Source: Sphingomonas echinoides (GTDB lineage Bacteria; Pseudomonadota; Alphaproteobacteria; Sphingomonadales; Sphingomonadaceae). Taken from it: a DNA stretch of 61,820 nt. The notes under the pieces are model-generated. The model had not been told where the DNA came from. It did not search any database and saw only the letters and a program-made list of their open reading frames with translations. Where the stretch lies: assembly GCF_029623395.1 (NCBI RefSeq), contig NZ_JAPYKK010000025.1:1-61820 (forward strand), in the 5' to 3' direction. Shown one piece after another: positions 1 through 8,404 of this stretch (the first letter of the stretch is position 1; each line of letters starts with the position of its first letter). Made by a program: the position numbers and the translations under genes.

Positions 1-15
1 CTAAGTGAACGAGCA

Positions 16-43
16 GCCCTTCGACTTCGCTCAGGGCGAACGG
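16..43. repeat. REP-type palindromic element, copy 1
   Basis: A 28-base unit running from GCCCTTCGACTTCGC to GGGCGAACGG. The same unit recurs in the opposite orientation at 2136-2163, with a degenerate third copy near 2178-2204. GCCCT and AGGGC within it can pair, so the transcript would fold into a small hairpin. Similar short intergenic palindromes are common in sphingomonad genomes; that comparison is from memory and was not searched. Confidence 0.6.
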
Positions 44-139
44 AAATGTTGCGCGGTTTCCAAGTTGCGCTGCAACGTCCCGCCCCACGCGGCGGAAACG
101 GGTCGCGCTATTTCGGTTTTTGCGTAAACTCCCCATCCC

Positions 140-152
140 GGGGGGGGGGGGG
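140..152 (+). promoter_or_regulatory. 13-G homopolymer at the ribosome-binding position
   Basis: An uninterrupted run of 13 G residues ends 8 bases before the ATG of the MFS exporter at 161. It is the only purine-rich stretch at Shine-Dalgarno distance, so it probably serves as the ribosome-binding site. Its length would make it prone to slipped-strand change, or to a sequencing or assembly length error. Confidence 0.5.
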
Positions 153-160
153 ACCGTCCA

Positions 161-1387
161 ATGCCATCCAATACGCGTGCCATGCCGATCGTGCTCGCCG
201 CGGTGCTGATCGATACGATCGGCTTCGGGATCGTCATGCCGGTGTTCCCGACGCTGCTGCGGCAGCTCGGCCATATCGATCTGGAAACGGCGACGCGCGT
301 TGCGGGCTATATGCTCGTCGCCTTCGCGCTCGCGCAATTCGTCGCGGGGCCGGTACTCGGCAACCTCAGCGATCGCTTCGGGCGGCGCCCGGTGCTGATC
401 GCGTCGATGCTCGCGTTCGGGGTGGATTATGCGCTGATGGCGATTGCGCCGACGCTGGCGTGGCTGTTCCTCGGTCGGACCGTCGCGGGGATTGCGGGCG
501 CGGTCTATGGTCCCGCGAGCTCGGTGATCGCGGATGTCACCCCGCCCGAACGCCGCAGCGCCGCCTTCGGCTATATCAGCGCGGCGTTCGGGATCGGCTT
601 CGTGATCGGCCCCGCGATTGGCGGACTGCTCGCGGGCATGGGGCCGCGCGCGCCGTTCATTGCGGCAGCGGTGCTCGCGCTCGGCAACGCGGCGGTGATG
701 GCAATCGCGATGCCCGAGACGCTGGCGCGCGACCATCGCCGCGCGTTCCACTGGCGCGACGCGCATATCGTCGGCGCGTTCAAACCCTTGTTCGCGGTGC
801 GCATCGCGGTCCCGTTGCTCGCGGCCTGCTTCGTCTATCAGCTCTCGCACATGGTCTATCCGGCGACCTGGGCATTCTGGGCGACGATCCGTTTCGACTG
901 GAGCCCGAGCGCAATCGGATGGAGCCTCGCGTACATCGGGCTGATCATGGCGCTGGTGCAAGGCCTCGTCATCGGCCCGGTGATCGCGCGGATCGGCGAT
1001 CGGCGGGCGCTGGTGATCGGGCTGGTGGCGGATGCGGCGGGCTTTCTCGCGTTCGCCTTCGTCACTGCCGGGTGGCAGGCCTATGCGATCATGCCAATCG
1101 CGGCGCTGTCCGGGTTCGTCGGCCCTGCGGTCAACGGGCTGCTGTCGCGGATGGTCGGGCCGGAACGGCAGGGCGCGTTGCAGGGTGGGCTGGGCAGCCT
1201 CGGCAGTATCGCCTCGATCCTCAGTCCGTTGCTGATGACGCAGGCCCTCGCCGCTGGAGTCGACCACGGCTTCGTCGGTGCGGCGTTCCTGCTCGCCGCC
1301 GGTCTCGCGCTTGCGGCGCTCGTCATCGTGGTGTGGAAAGTGCTGGACCGTGTCGCCTCTGCGCCGGACGCGATTGCGCAGGCGTAA
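161..1387 (+). CDS. MFS transporter, TetA/TCR-like drug exporter
   Basis: A 408-residue polytopic inner-membrane protein of the major facilitator superfamily, 12-helix type, with the length normal for drug:proton antiporters. The loop after helix 2 carries motif A (GNLSDRFGRRPVL, about residues 66-78). The first helix has the LIDTIGFGIVMPVFPTLL pattern found in the TetA/TCR branch. It is therefore likely a proton-coupled efflux pump; the substrate cannot be read from sequence. The ATG at 161 follows the G13 tract by 8 bases. The glutathione transferase starts 43 bases downstream on the same strand and may be co-transcribed. No tetR-like regulator is adjacent. REP copies lie on both sides of the MFS/GST pair. 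Confidence 0.88.
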   Translation: MPSNTRAMPIVLAAVLIDTIGFGIVMPVFPTLLRQLGHIDLETATRVAGYMLVAFALAQFVAGPVLGNLSDRFGRRPVLIASMLAFGVDYALMAIAPTLAWLFLGRTVAGIAGAVYGPASSVIADVTPPERRSAAFGYISAAFGIGFVIGPAIGGLLAGMGPRAPFIAAAVLALGNAAVMAIAMPETLARDHRRAFHWRDAHIVGAFKPLFAVRIAVPLLAACFVYQLSHMVYPATWAFWATIRFDWSPSAIGWSLAYIGLIMALVQGLVIGPVIARIGDRRALVIGLVADAAGFLAFAFVTAGWQAYAIMPIAALSGFVGPAVNGLLSRMVGPERQGALQGGLGSLGSIASILSPLLMTQALAAGVDHGFVGAAFLLAAGLALAALVIVVWKVLDRVASAPDAIAQA

Positions 1388-1430
1388 CGGTCTCCCCATC
1401 TTCCGCCCGACACAACAGGAGCCTGCGCGC

Positions 1431-2123
1431 ATGATCGACCTGCATTACTGGCCAACGCCGAATGGCCACAAGATCACGCTGTTCCTCGAGGAAGCCGGGG
1501 TCGCGTATCGGATCGTGCCGGTCAACATCGGGACCGGCGCGCAATTCGAGCCCGATTTCCTCAAGATCGCGCCCAACAACCGCATGCCCGCGATCGTCGA
1601 TCACGATCCGGCCGATGGCGGCGAGCCGATCGCGATCTTCGAATCCGGCGCGATCCTGCTGTACCTCGCGGACAAATACGCGAAGTTCATTCCCACTGAC
1701 GTGCGTGGGCGGACCGAGACGGTCCAGTGGCTGATGTGGCAAATGGGCGGGCTTGGGCCGATGCTTGGGCAGAACCATCATTTCAGCGGCTATGCGCCCG
1801 AGAAGATTCCGTATGCGATCGACCGCTACGTCAAGGAAACCAATCGGTTGTACGGCGTGCTCGACCGGCGGCTGGAGGGACGCGACTTCATCACCGGCAG
1901 TTATTCGATCGCCGACATGGCGGCCTATCCGTGGATCGTGCCGTATGCGCGGCAAGGCCAGACGCTAGAGGATTTCCCAAATGTGAAACGCTGGTTCGAG
2001 GCGATCGCCGCGCGGCCCGCGACCGTCACGGCCTACGCCAAGGGGGCCGCGGTCAGCGAGCAGAAACCGATGACCGAAGAAGCGAAGAAGATCCTGTTCG
2101 GGCAGACTGCGGCGGCGCGTTAG
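1431..2123 (+). CDS. yfcG: glutathione S-transferase, YfcG-type disulfide-bond oxidoreductase
   Basis: A 230-residue cytosolic protein with an N-terminal thioredoxin-fold GST domain (about 1-85) and an all-helical C-terminal domain (about 90-215). The N-terminus WPTPNGHKITLFLEEAG and the segments APNNRMPAIVDHDPADGG and QMGGLGPMLGQNHHF closely match the Nu-class YfcG/YghU group. That group binds glutathione or glutathione disulfide and reduces disulfides, using Thr/Asn rather than Tyr/Ser/Cys at the active site. The start is the ATG at 1431, preceded by ACAGGAG; an upstream in-frame extension would run back into the MFS gene and lacks family similarity. The 198 bases downstream contain a REP pair. 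Confidence 0.88.
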   Translation: MIDLHYWPTPNGHKITLFLEEAGVAYRIVPVNIGTGAQFEPDFLKIAPNNRMPAIVDHDPADGGEPIAIFESGAILLYLADKYAKFIPTDVRGRTETVQWLMWQMGGLGPMLGQNHHFSGYAPEKIPYAIDRYVKETNRLYGVLDRRLEGRDFITGSYSIADMAAYPWIVPYARQGQTLEDFPNVKRWFEAIAARPATVTAYAKGAAVSEQKPMTEEAKKILFGQTAAAR

Positions 2124-2135
2124 TCACCCACCCCC

Positions 2136-2204
2136 CCGTTCGCCCTGAGCGAAGTCAAAGGGCCGACGCGGCGCTTCAGCTTCGACTTCGCTCACCCCGA
2201 ACGG
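2136..2204. repeat. REP-type inverted pair between GST and acyl ligase genes
   Basis: One REP unit at 2136-2163 (CCGTTCGCCCTGAGCGAAGTC and following bases) is the reverse complement of the unit at 16-43 with one difference. A second, more diverged unit lies at about 2178-2204 in the opposite orientation. Together they can form a long imperfect hairpin downstream of the GST stop codon, which could end or stabilise that transcript. Confidence 0.6.
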
Positions 2205-2321
2205 CGATGGGGCGTTCGACCCGTATCGGGTGCCGGCACTTGCCGTTCGAACGCCCCGTATGGCGTTCTACCCTCATCTGCCCTAGCAGACTCGAATGTC
2301 CGGATTCCGAAACGAGGCTTC

Positions 2322-3839
2322 ATGACCGCCGCCGCCCTCCTCGCCAGCGACTTCGCCACCCTGCCCGACCTGATCCGCGCACACGCACAGGAGCGCGGCG
2401 ACAAGGTCGCGCTTGCCGAGGCGGGTGGCGAGATCGATTATGCCGCGCTCGACGCGTTGATGGACCGGATTGCCGCCGCGCTGCAACGCGACGGCGTCCG
2501 GCAGGGCGATGCGGTCGCGATCGTCGGGGCGGCGAGTATCGATTATGCCGCGGTCTTCCTCGGCGCGCTTCGCGCCGGGTGCGTCGCCACCCCGATCGCC
2601 CCCTCCGCCACACCCGAGGCGATCGTCGCGATGATCGCGGATTGCGCCGCGCCGATCACCTTCATCGATGCGGACGCCGCCGCCGCGATGGGGGGACAGC
2701 GTATTCCCGGCAAGCTCGTTCATCTCAAGTCGCTCGGCCACTGGATCGCGCCCGACGGCGCCCGCCCGCAGCCGGTGACGATCGCGCTGGAAGACCCGTT
2801 CAACATCATCTATTCCTCGGGCACCACCGGCACGCCCAAGGGGATCGTTCAGAGTCACGCGATGCGCTGGGCGCACATCAGCCGCAACGAAGCCGCCGGG
2901 TTCGCAAATGCGGTGACGATCATCGCGACCCCGCTCTATTCGAACACCACGCTGGTCAGCTTCCTGCCGACGCTCGGCTGGGGCGGGACGGTCGTGCTGA
3001 TGAAGAAGTTCGACGCGCGCGGCTTTTGCCAGCTCGCCGAACGCCACCGCGCGACGCACACGATGCTCGTCCCCGTCCAGTACAGCCGGATCATGGGGCT
3101 CGCCGATTTCGACCGGTTCGACCTGTCGCGTTTTGCGTTCAAGACCTGCACCAGCGCGCCCTTCCCCGCCGCGCTCAAGGCCGATGTCGTCGCGCGCTGG
3201 CCGGGACTGCTGGTCGAATATTACGGGATGACCGAGGGCGGCGGCACGTGCCTGCTCGTCGCGAACGCGCATCCGGACAAGCTCCACACGGTGGGTCGCC
3301 CGGTCGAGGGGCATGACATCCGCCTGATCGACGACGACGGTCGCGAAGTCGCGCAGGGCGAAATGGGCGAAGTCGTCGGCCGATCGCCCGCGATGATGAC
3401 CGCCTATCACGGGCGCGCCGAAGCAACATCGGCGGCGGAATGGTTCGATGCCGCGGGCAACCGCTTCATCCGCCACGGAGACGTCGGGCGGTTCGACGCG
3501 GACGGGTTCCTGACGTTGCTCGACCGCAAGAAGGACCTGATCATCTCGGGCGGGTTCAACGTCTATCCGACCGATCTCGAGGCGGTTCTCGCGCAGCATC
3601 CCGCGGTTGCCGATTGCAGCGTGATCGGCGTTCCGTCCGAGGCCTGGGGCGAGACGCCGGTCGGCTTCTACGTGCCGCATACCGGGGTGGATGCGAGCAT
3701 CGACGAGATCCTCGACTGGACCAACGCGCGGCTCGGCAAGACGCAGCGCCTGTCCGCGCTCCACGCGATCGACGAACTTCCGCGCAGCGCGATCGGCAAG
3801 GTTCTCAAGCGCGAGCTGCGCGACCGGTTGTCGGCATGA
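2322..3839 (+). CDS. AMP-dependent acyl-CoA synthetase/ligase
   Basis: A 505-residue member of the ANL (adenylate-forming) superfamily, which activates a carboxylic acid with ATP to an acyl-adenylate and then usually transfers it to CoA. The P-loop-like motif IIYSSGTTGTPKGI lies at about residues 162-175. YYGMTEGGG (about 304-312) is the A5 motif, and DRKKDLIISGGFNVYPTDLE (about 402-421) spans the hinge and A8 region. The catalytic lysine motif GKVLKREL is at the C-terminus. The substrate class (fatty, aryl or other acid) cannot be fixed from sequence. It shares an ATGA start/stop overlap with the following thioesterase gene, so the two are translationally coupled and probably act on the same acyl-CoA pool. 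Confidence 0.88.
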   Translation: MTAAALLASDFATLPDLIRAHAQERGDKVALAEAGGEIDYAALDALMDRIAAALQRDGVRQGDAVAIVGAASIDYAAVFLGALRAGCVATPIAPSATPEAIVAMIADCAAPITFIDADAAAAMGGQRIPGKLVHLKSLGHWIAPDGARPQPVTIALEDPFNIIYSSGTTGTPKGIVQSHAMRWAHISRNEAAGFANAVTIIATPLYSNTTLVSFLPTLGWGGTVVLMKKFDARGFCQLAERHRATHTMLVPVQYSRIMGLADFDRFDLSRFAFKTCTSAPFPAALKADVVARWPGLLVEYYGMTEGGGTCLLVANAHPDKLHTVGRPVEGHDIRLIDDDGREVAQGEMGEVVGRSPAMMTAYHGRAEATSAAEWFDAAGNRFIRHGDVGRFDADGFLTLLDRKKDLIISGGFNVYPTDLEAVLAQHPAVADCSVIGVPSEAWGETPVGFYVPHTGVDASIDEILDWTNARLGKTQRLSALHAIDELPRSAIGKVLKRELRDRLSA

Positions 3840-4621
3840 CGCCGATCGCCGACATTCTCGCCGCCGCAACCCCGGTCGATAGCGGGTTTCGCGCGACGGT
3901 GCCGTCCGACTGGCTGCAAGGCCGAACGGCCTATGGCGGCCTGTCGAGCGCGCTTGCGCTGCACGCGGCGCAAGGCGTCGAGCCCGATCTGCCGCCGCTG
4001 CGCTCGGCGCAAGTGGCGTTCATCGGGCCGCTGGCGGGCGAAATCACGGTGACCGCGACCAAGCTGCGGCGCGGGCGGACCGCTGCGTTCATTCAGGCGG
4101 ACATCCATTCGGACGCGGGGCTGGGCTATCGTGCGACGTTCGTGTTCATGGACGGGCATCCGTCGCGCGTCGACCTGCAGGGAGGCTTGCGCAAACCGCT
4201 GCCGCCCCCGGCGGCGGACGCCACGCTCTACACCGGCCCGGACGAGTTCTTCACCGGTAATTTCAACTTCCTCGATCTCAAGCAGGACGGTGACCGCTGC
4301 CTCGGCGCGGCGGAGTGGTTGCGCTGGGCGCGGCTGCGCGACCACAGTGGGATCGACCCGATGGTCGAGCTGATGGCGATCGGCGATGCGCTGCCCCCGG
4401 CCGCGTTCAAGCTGTTCGGCAAGGAATTCGTGCCGCTCAGTTCGCTCACCTGGATCGTCAACCTGCTCACCCCGACCCCGCGCACGACCGACGGCTGGTG
4501 GCTGCTGTCGGCGCGGTCGGAGCATGCGGTCGCGGGCGGATCGAGCCAGACGATGATGGTGTGGAACGCGGACGGCGAGCCGGTCGCGCAGGCCATGCAA
4601 AGCGTCGCGATCTTCGGCTGA
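3836..4621 (+). CDS. acyl-CoA thioesterase family protein (TesB-like double hotdog)
   Basis: A 261-residue protein starting at ATG 3836, whose A and TG overlap the TGA stop of the acyl ligase gene. The N-terminal half contains a hotdog-type segment (VPSDWLQGRTAYGGLSSALA, about 21-40, then RSAQVAFIGPLAGEITV) typical of the TesB-like thioesterase family. The C-terminal half repeats the fold (PLSSLTWIVNLL and WWLLSARSEHAVAGGSSQTM). The family hydrolyses acyl-CoA to free acid and CoA. Coupling with the ligase suggests the pair controls activation and release of one acid class. The specific substrate is unknown. Confidence 0.82.
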   Translation: MTPIADILAAATPVDSGFRATVPSDWLQGRTAYGGLSSALALHAAQGVEPDLPPLRSAQVAFIGPLAGEITVTATKLRRGRTAAFIQADIHSDAGLGYRATFVFMDGHPSRVDLQGGLRKPLPPPAADATLYTGPDEFFTGNFNFLDLKQDGDRCLGAAEWLRWARLRDHSGIDPMVELMAIGDALPPAAFKLFGKEFVPLSSLTWIVNLLTPTPRTTDGWWLLSARSEHAVAGGSSQTMMVWNADGEPVAQAMQSVAIFG

Positions 4622-4767
4622 CGCGCCCGATCCGGCGGCCTTTCGCGACATTTTGATACAGTTTCGCGGATTGCCGACATAAACCGGCGACGGCTACGCT
4701 CCAAAAGCGCAAGCATCGGCACGCGGGCGTACGGCCTCTGGACCCGCCCCCCGGGAAGGAACTGGTA

Positions 4768-5268
4768 ATGCACAAGCATCTGTTCGTGGCGAGCGCGATG
4801 ATCCTGGCGGTGCCCTTCGGCGTCAGCGCGCAACAGCCGTCCGCGACGCCGCAGCCACGTGGCGGCGATCGGATGGCGGGCCGGATGACGGGCCCGATGG
4901 CGGGTATGGCGCGCGCGGATGCCAATATGGACGGCAAGATCTCCCGCGCCGAGGCGGACGCGCAGGCGAGCCAGCGGTTCGACCGGCTCGATCTCAACCA
5001 TGACGGATTTCTCACCCCCGATGAAATGGCCGGCCCCGGCGCGCGGATGATGACGCGCGCGGATGCGGATCATGACGGCAAACTGTCCCGCTCCGAATAT
5101 CTGGTCCAGGCGGGCAATCGCTTCGACCGGATCGACGCCGACCGTGACGGGCAGATCAGCGCCGCCGAGATGAAGAGCTGGGCCGACGCCGCCCGCGCCC
5201 GCCAGGCCAGCGGGCGCGGCGACGCAGCGGACGCCTCCACGACGCCGTCGCCTCCGCCCGCGCAATAG
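4768..5268 (+). CDS. secreted EF-hand calcium-binding protein
   Basis: A 166-residue protein with an N-terminal signal peptide (about residues 1-22, cleavage near VSAQQ). It has four EF-hand loops: DANMDGKISRAE, DLNHDGFLTPDE, DADHDGKLSRSE and DADRDGQISAAE. All four keep Asp or Asn at positions 1, 3 and 5, Gly at 6 and Glu at 12, so all should bind calcium. The linkers are rich in Ala, Arg and Met, and the tail is Pro/Ser rich. The protein is probably periplasmic. A two-component pair begins 34 bases downstream on the same strand, so a role in sensing envelope calcium is conceivable but not shown. GGAAGGA lies upstream of the ATG. Confidence 0.85.
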   Translation: MHKHLFVASAMILAVPFGVSAQQPSATPQPRGGDRMAGRMTGPMAGMARADANMDGKISRAEADAQASQRFDRLDLNHDGFLTPDEMAGPGARMMTRADADHDGKLSRSEYLVQAGNRFDRIDADRDGQISAAEMKSWADAARARQASGRGDAADASTTPSPPPAQ

Positions 5269-5302
5269 CGGCGCCGTCATCCCTCTTCTCGAGCACGACA
5301 GC

Positions 5303-6040
5303 ATGCCGAACCCCGATCCTCCACGCGACTCACCGCACCTGCTCCTCGTCGACGACGAACGCTCGATCCGCGAGCCGCTCGCGCAGTATCTGACACGGCA
5401 GGGTTTCCGCGTGACTCAGGCAGGCGATGCCGAGGCCGCGCGCGCGCGGATGAACGCCTATGCGATCGATCTCGTCATCCTCGACATCATGATGCCGGGC
5501 GAGGACGGGCTGAGCCTCACCCGCCATATCCGCGAGACCGGCGAGATCCCGGTGATCCTGCTGACCGCCCGCACCGAGGAAACCGACCGGATCGTCGGGC
5601 TCGAAATGGGCGCGGACGATTATGTCGTGAAACCCTTCTCGCCGCGCGAACTCGCCGCGCGGGTCAAGGTGATCCTGCGGCGCGCGGCGGCCGGGGGCGT
5701 GCGACACCATGCGCCGGAAACGGGGTCTTTCGCCTTCGCCGGCTGGGTCCTCAAATCGGGCGAGCGCACGCTGGTCGACCGCGACGGCGTGTCGGTTCCG
5801 CTGTCGACCGGCGAGTATAATCTGCTCCACGCGCTGGTCACGCGCCCGCGCCAGGTGCTGACGCGCGATCAGTTGCTCGACCTGACGCAAGGACGCGAGG
5901 CCGCCGCGTTCGACCGCGCGATCGACAATCAGGTCAGCCGCCTGCGCCGCAAGATCGAAACCGACCCCAAGACGCCCGACCTGATCAAGACGGTATGGGG
6001 CGGCGGCTACACGCTCGCGGCCGAAGTGACTCGACTGTGA
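5303..6040 (+). CDS. OmpR-family response regulator
   Basis: A 245-residue DNA-binding response regulator. The receiver domain (about 10-125) has the acidic pair VDDE at the end of strand 1, the phosphoacceptor Asp61 in LVILDIMMPG, the conserved Thr in LLTAR and Lys in YVVKPF. The C-terminal winged-helix domain (about 148-240) ends with VWGGGYTL, typical of OmpR/PhoB proteins. Its TGA overlaps the GTG start of the next gene, a histidine kinase, giving a coupled pair. The kinase has an EnvZ-like layout. The regulon is not evident. Confidence 0.93.
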   Translation: MPNPDPPRDSPHLLLVDDERSIREPLAQYLTRQGFRVTQAGDAEAARARMNAYAIDLVILDIMMPGEDGLSLTRHIRETGEIPVILLTARTEETDRIVGLEMGADDYVVKPFSPRELAARVKVILRRAAAGGVRHHAPETGSFAFAGWVLKSGERTLVDRDGVSVPLSTGEYNLLHALVTRPRQVLTRDQLLDLTQGREAAAFDRAIDNQVSRLRRKIETDPKTPDLIKTVWGGGYTLAAEVTRL

Positions 6041-7374
6041 AACTGCTGCCCCGCAGCCTCGGCAGCCAGATGGCGCTGCTGATCGCGGTCGCGCTGTTCT
6101 TCGCCCAGGCGATCAATTTCACGCTGTTCCTGCACGACCGTCGCCAGGCGCGGATCGAACAGGCGACCGGCCCCGCGGTCGCGCGGATCGTCGATGCGGA
6201 AGAGCGGCTGACGGCAGGGCGACGGCTCGGCACGCAGAATCGCCGGTTGCGGCTGGTGGCGACGTCCCCGATCCGGATCGACGACACGCGACGGCCGGAA
6301 ATCGAACAGGCGCTGCGCGGCGCGCTCCACGATGTCGGGATGAAGGCGGGTCGGATCGAGACGCAGGTCATCCCGCTCACGCGCGACAATCCCCGCTTGC
6401 GCTTCATCCGGCCGGAGCGTGCCGAACGGATGCTGCGCGACGGGGGAGAATTGGTCATCGCAGTCGAGCGTCCGGATCATCGCTGGCTTGCGCTCAACCT
6501 GCCATGGTCGCGGAATGACAGCTGGTTGCTGTGGCGGCTCGTCGCGCAAACGCTCGTCCTCTACGCCGTCGTCCTGATCCCGTTGTTGTGGGCCGGGCGC
6601 CGCATTTCGCGCCCGCTGCAAAGCCTGGCCCACGCCGCGCGCAGCTTCGTGCCGGGCGAGGTCGACATTCCGGTGGCGGAAGGTGGACCGCAGGACGTGC
6701 GCGACACGATCATCGCGTTCAACGCGCTGCGGTTGCGCGTCACCGCGATGCTCGACGAAAAGGACCGGATGCTCGGCGCGATCGGGCACGACCTGCGTAC
6801 GCCGTTGGCGGCGTTGCGGGTGCGGATCGAGTCGGTCGAAGATGACACCGACCGCGAAAAGATGGCCGAGACGATCGCCGAGATGAACAGCACGCTCGAC
6901 GATATCCTGTCGCTCGCGCGGCTCGGTCGCCCGAGCGAACCACCGACCGAAGTCGATCTTGCCGCGCTGGTCGATGCGGTGGTCGAGGATTTCCGCGATC
7001 TCGGCAGCGACGTGGTGTTCGAGGAAGCCGAACGGCTACGGATGCGGCTTCGTCCCGGGTTGATGCGACGCGCGGTGCGCAACCTGATCGAGAATGCGCT
7101 CAAATACGCGGGGTCCGCCGAGGTGATGGTGAAGGCGTCGCCGCGCGCCGTCGAAATTGTTGTGTGCGACCGTGGCCCGGGCATTCCCGCCGAGCGGTTC
7201 GAAGACGTGTTCGACGCGTTCACCCGGCTGGAAACCTCGCGCAATCGCGGGACCGGGGGGATCGGACTGGGCCTCGCGCTGGCGCGCTCGATCGTGCGCG
7301 ACGCAGGCGGCGATATCTCGCTCGAGAACCGTGTGGGCGGTGGACTGGTGGCGCGGATCACGTTGCCGCGGTAA
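6037..7374 (+). CDS. sensor histidine kinase, EnvZ-like
   Basis: Starts at GTG 6037, which overlaps the regulator stop as GTGA; the protein has 445 residues. Transmembrane segments lie at about 9-29 and 164-188, flanking a periplasmic domain of about 130 residues. A HAMP linker (RRISRPLQSLAHAARSF) follows. The HisKA motif AIGHDLRTPLAALR has the phospho-accepting His251. The ATPase domain shows the N box (NLIENALKYA), the G1 box (DRGPGIP) and the G2 box (GTGGIGLGLALA). This is the cognate kinase of the preceding regulator. The EF-hand gene next door is the only hint of stimulus. Confidence 0.92.
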   Translation: MKLLPRSLGSQMALLIAVALFFAQAINFTLFLHDRRQARIEQATGPAVARIVDAEERLTAGRRLGTQNRRLRLVATSPIRIDDTRRPEIEQALRGALHDVGMKAGRIETQVIPLTRDNPRLRFIRPERAERMLRDGGELVIAVERPDHRWLALNLPWSRNDSWLLWRLVAQTLVLYAVVLIPLLWAGRRISRPLQSLAHAARSFVPGEVDIPVAEGGPQDVRDTIIAFNALRLRVTAMLDEKDRMLGAIGHDLRTPLAALRVRIESVEDDTDREKMAETIAEMNSTLDDILSLARLGRPSEPPTEVDLAALVDAVVEDFRDLGSDVVFEEAERLRMRLRPGLMRRAVRNLIENALKYAGSAEVMVKASPRAVEIVVCDRGPGIPAERFEDVFDAFTRLETSRNRGTGGIGLGLALARSIVRDAGGDISLENRVGGGLVARITLPR

Positions 7375-7407
7375 AGAGCATGCGGCCCCCGCGCTGAGGA
7401 ATAGGAC

Positions 7408-8217
7408 ATGCCCGACGAAACGCCAGGAGAGGGCAAGGAGATCGCCCGGCGTGCGCGCACCGTCGCCGCCGGATTTGCCGACGTCGGTCTGACCCAGGCC
7501 GAGGAATTGTTGCGGCGGCTATCGCCCGAAGGCCGCGCCCAGGCCCGGCGGGAGAAGCAAGCGCGTCGACGCCGCGAACAGCGTGTCCTCATGCTGCTCG
7601 GACTTGCGGTCGCGGCGTGTCTGCTGGTGTGGGTGGGCTTGGGCGCGTTCCTCCCCGCGATGGCGGCGAACGTCATCGCGGTTGCGGTGATGATCGTGCT
7701 CGTCATGATGATCGCCAAGCGTACCAAGCCCGGCCCGCAGGGACGCCAGGCGCTGACCGCAGCCGCCCTCCCCGACCTCACCACCGAGATGACGATATGG
7801 CTCGCGGCGCAACGGCGCGGCTTGCCTCCCCCTGCCGCATCGCTGACCGATACGCTGGCGCAGCGGCTTGCCGACCTCGCGCCGCAGACCGCGCGGCTCG
7901 ACCCGCGGAGCCCCGCCGCCGATTCGGTTCGCAAACTGATCGCGACCGAGCTGCCGGATCTGATTGATCACTGGCGCGCCGTCCCGCTGTCCCGCCGGAC
8001 GATTGCACAGTCGGACGGACGGACGCCGAACGCACAGCTGACCGATGGCTTGCGGCTCATCGATGCCGAAATCAGCCGGATGACCGACCACCTCGCGCAC
8101 GGTGCGCTCGATGCGGTCGCGGTGCAGGGCCGGTATCTGGAAATGAAATACGGCGGCATCGATACGAGCTTCGGTCCGAGCGAGAGACACCAGGAACAAG
8201 ATCCGCATCGGGGGTGA
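7408..8217 (+). CDS. membrane protein of unknown function
   Basis: A 269-residue protein that I do not recognise as a named family. It has a charged N-terminal region (1-60) containing a coiled-coil-like stretch with many Arg and Lys, two adjacent hydrophobic helices (about 61-79 and 84-101), and a soluble C-terminal region of about 165 residues rich in Leu, Ala and Asp. The positive-inside pattern (RREKQARRRREQR before the first helix, AKRTKPG after the second) suggests a cytoplasmic N-terminus and C-terminus with a short periplasmic hairpin. It begins 33 bases after the kinase stop on the same strand and may be in that operon. No catalytic motif is visible. Confidence 0.7.
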   Translation: MPDETPGEGKEIARRARTVAAGFADVGLTQAEELLRRLSPEGRAQARREKQARRRREQRVLMLLGLAVAACLLVWVGLGAFLPAMAANVIAVAVMIVLVMMIAKRTKPGPQGRQALTAAALPDLTTEMTIWLAAQRRGLPPPAASLTDTLAQRLADLAPQTARLDPRSPAADSVRKLIATELPDLIDHWRAVPLSRRTIAQSDGRTPNAQLTDGLRLIDAEISRMTDHLAHGALDAVAVQGRYLEMKYGGIDTSFGPSERHQEQDPHRG

Positions 8218-8404
8218 TTTGCGGAAGATGATTTCGATCTGAAATCAATATCGGCACTTGTCCCGAAAGCGTACCTCAAACAGAACCCGCCCCATAATGA
8301 AGTCGGCGACTTGCCCCTGGCAAGAGCGCGGCGCATCCTCCTGCCATCCGGACATTGCTGTCGTGTGACGCGTACCCAGTAGCACCCTTTCAGGAGCATC
8401 GGGC

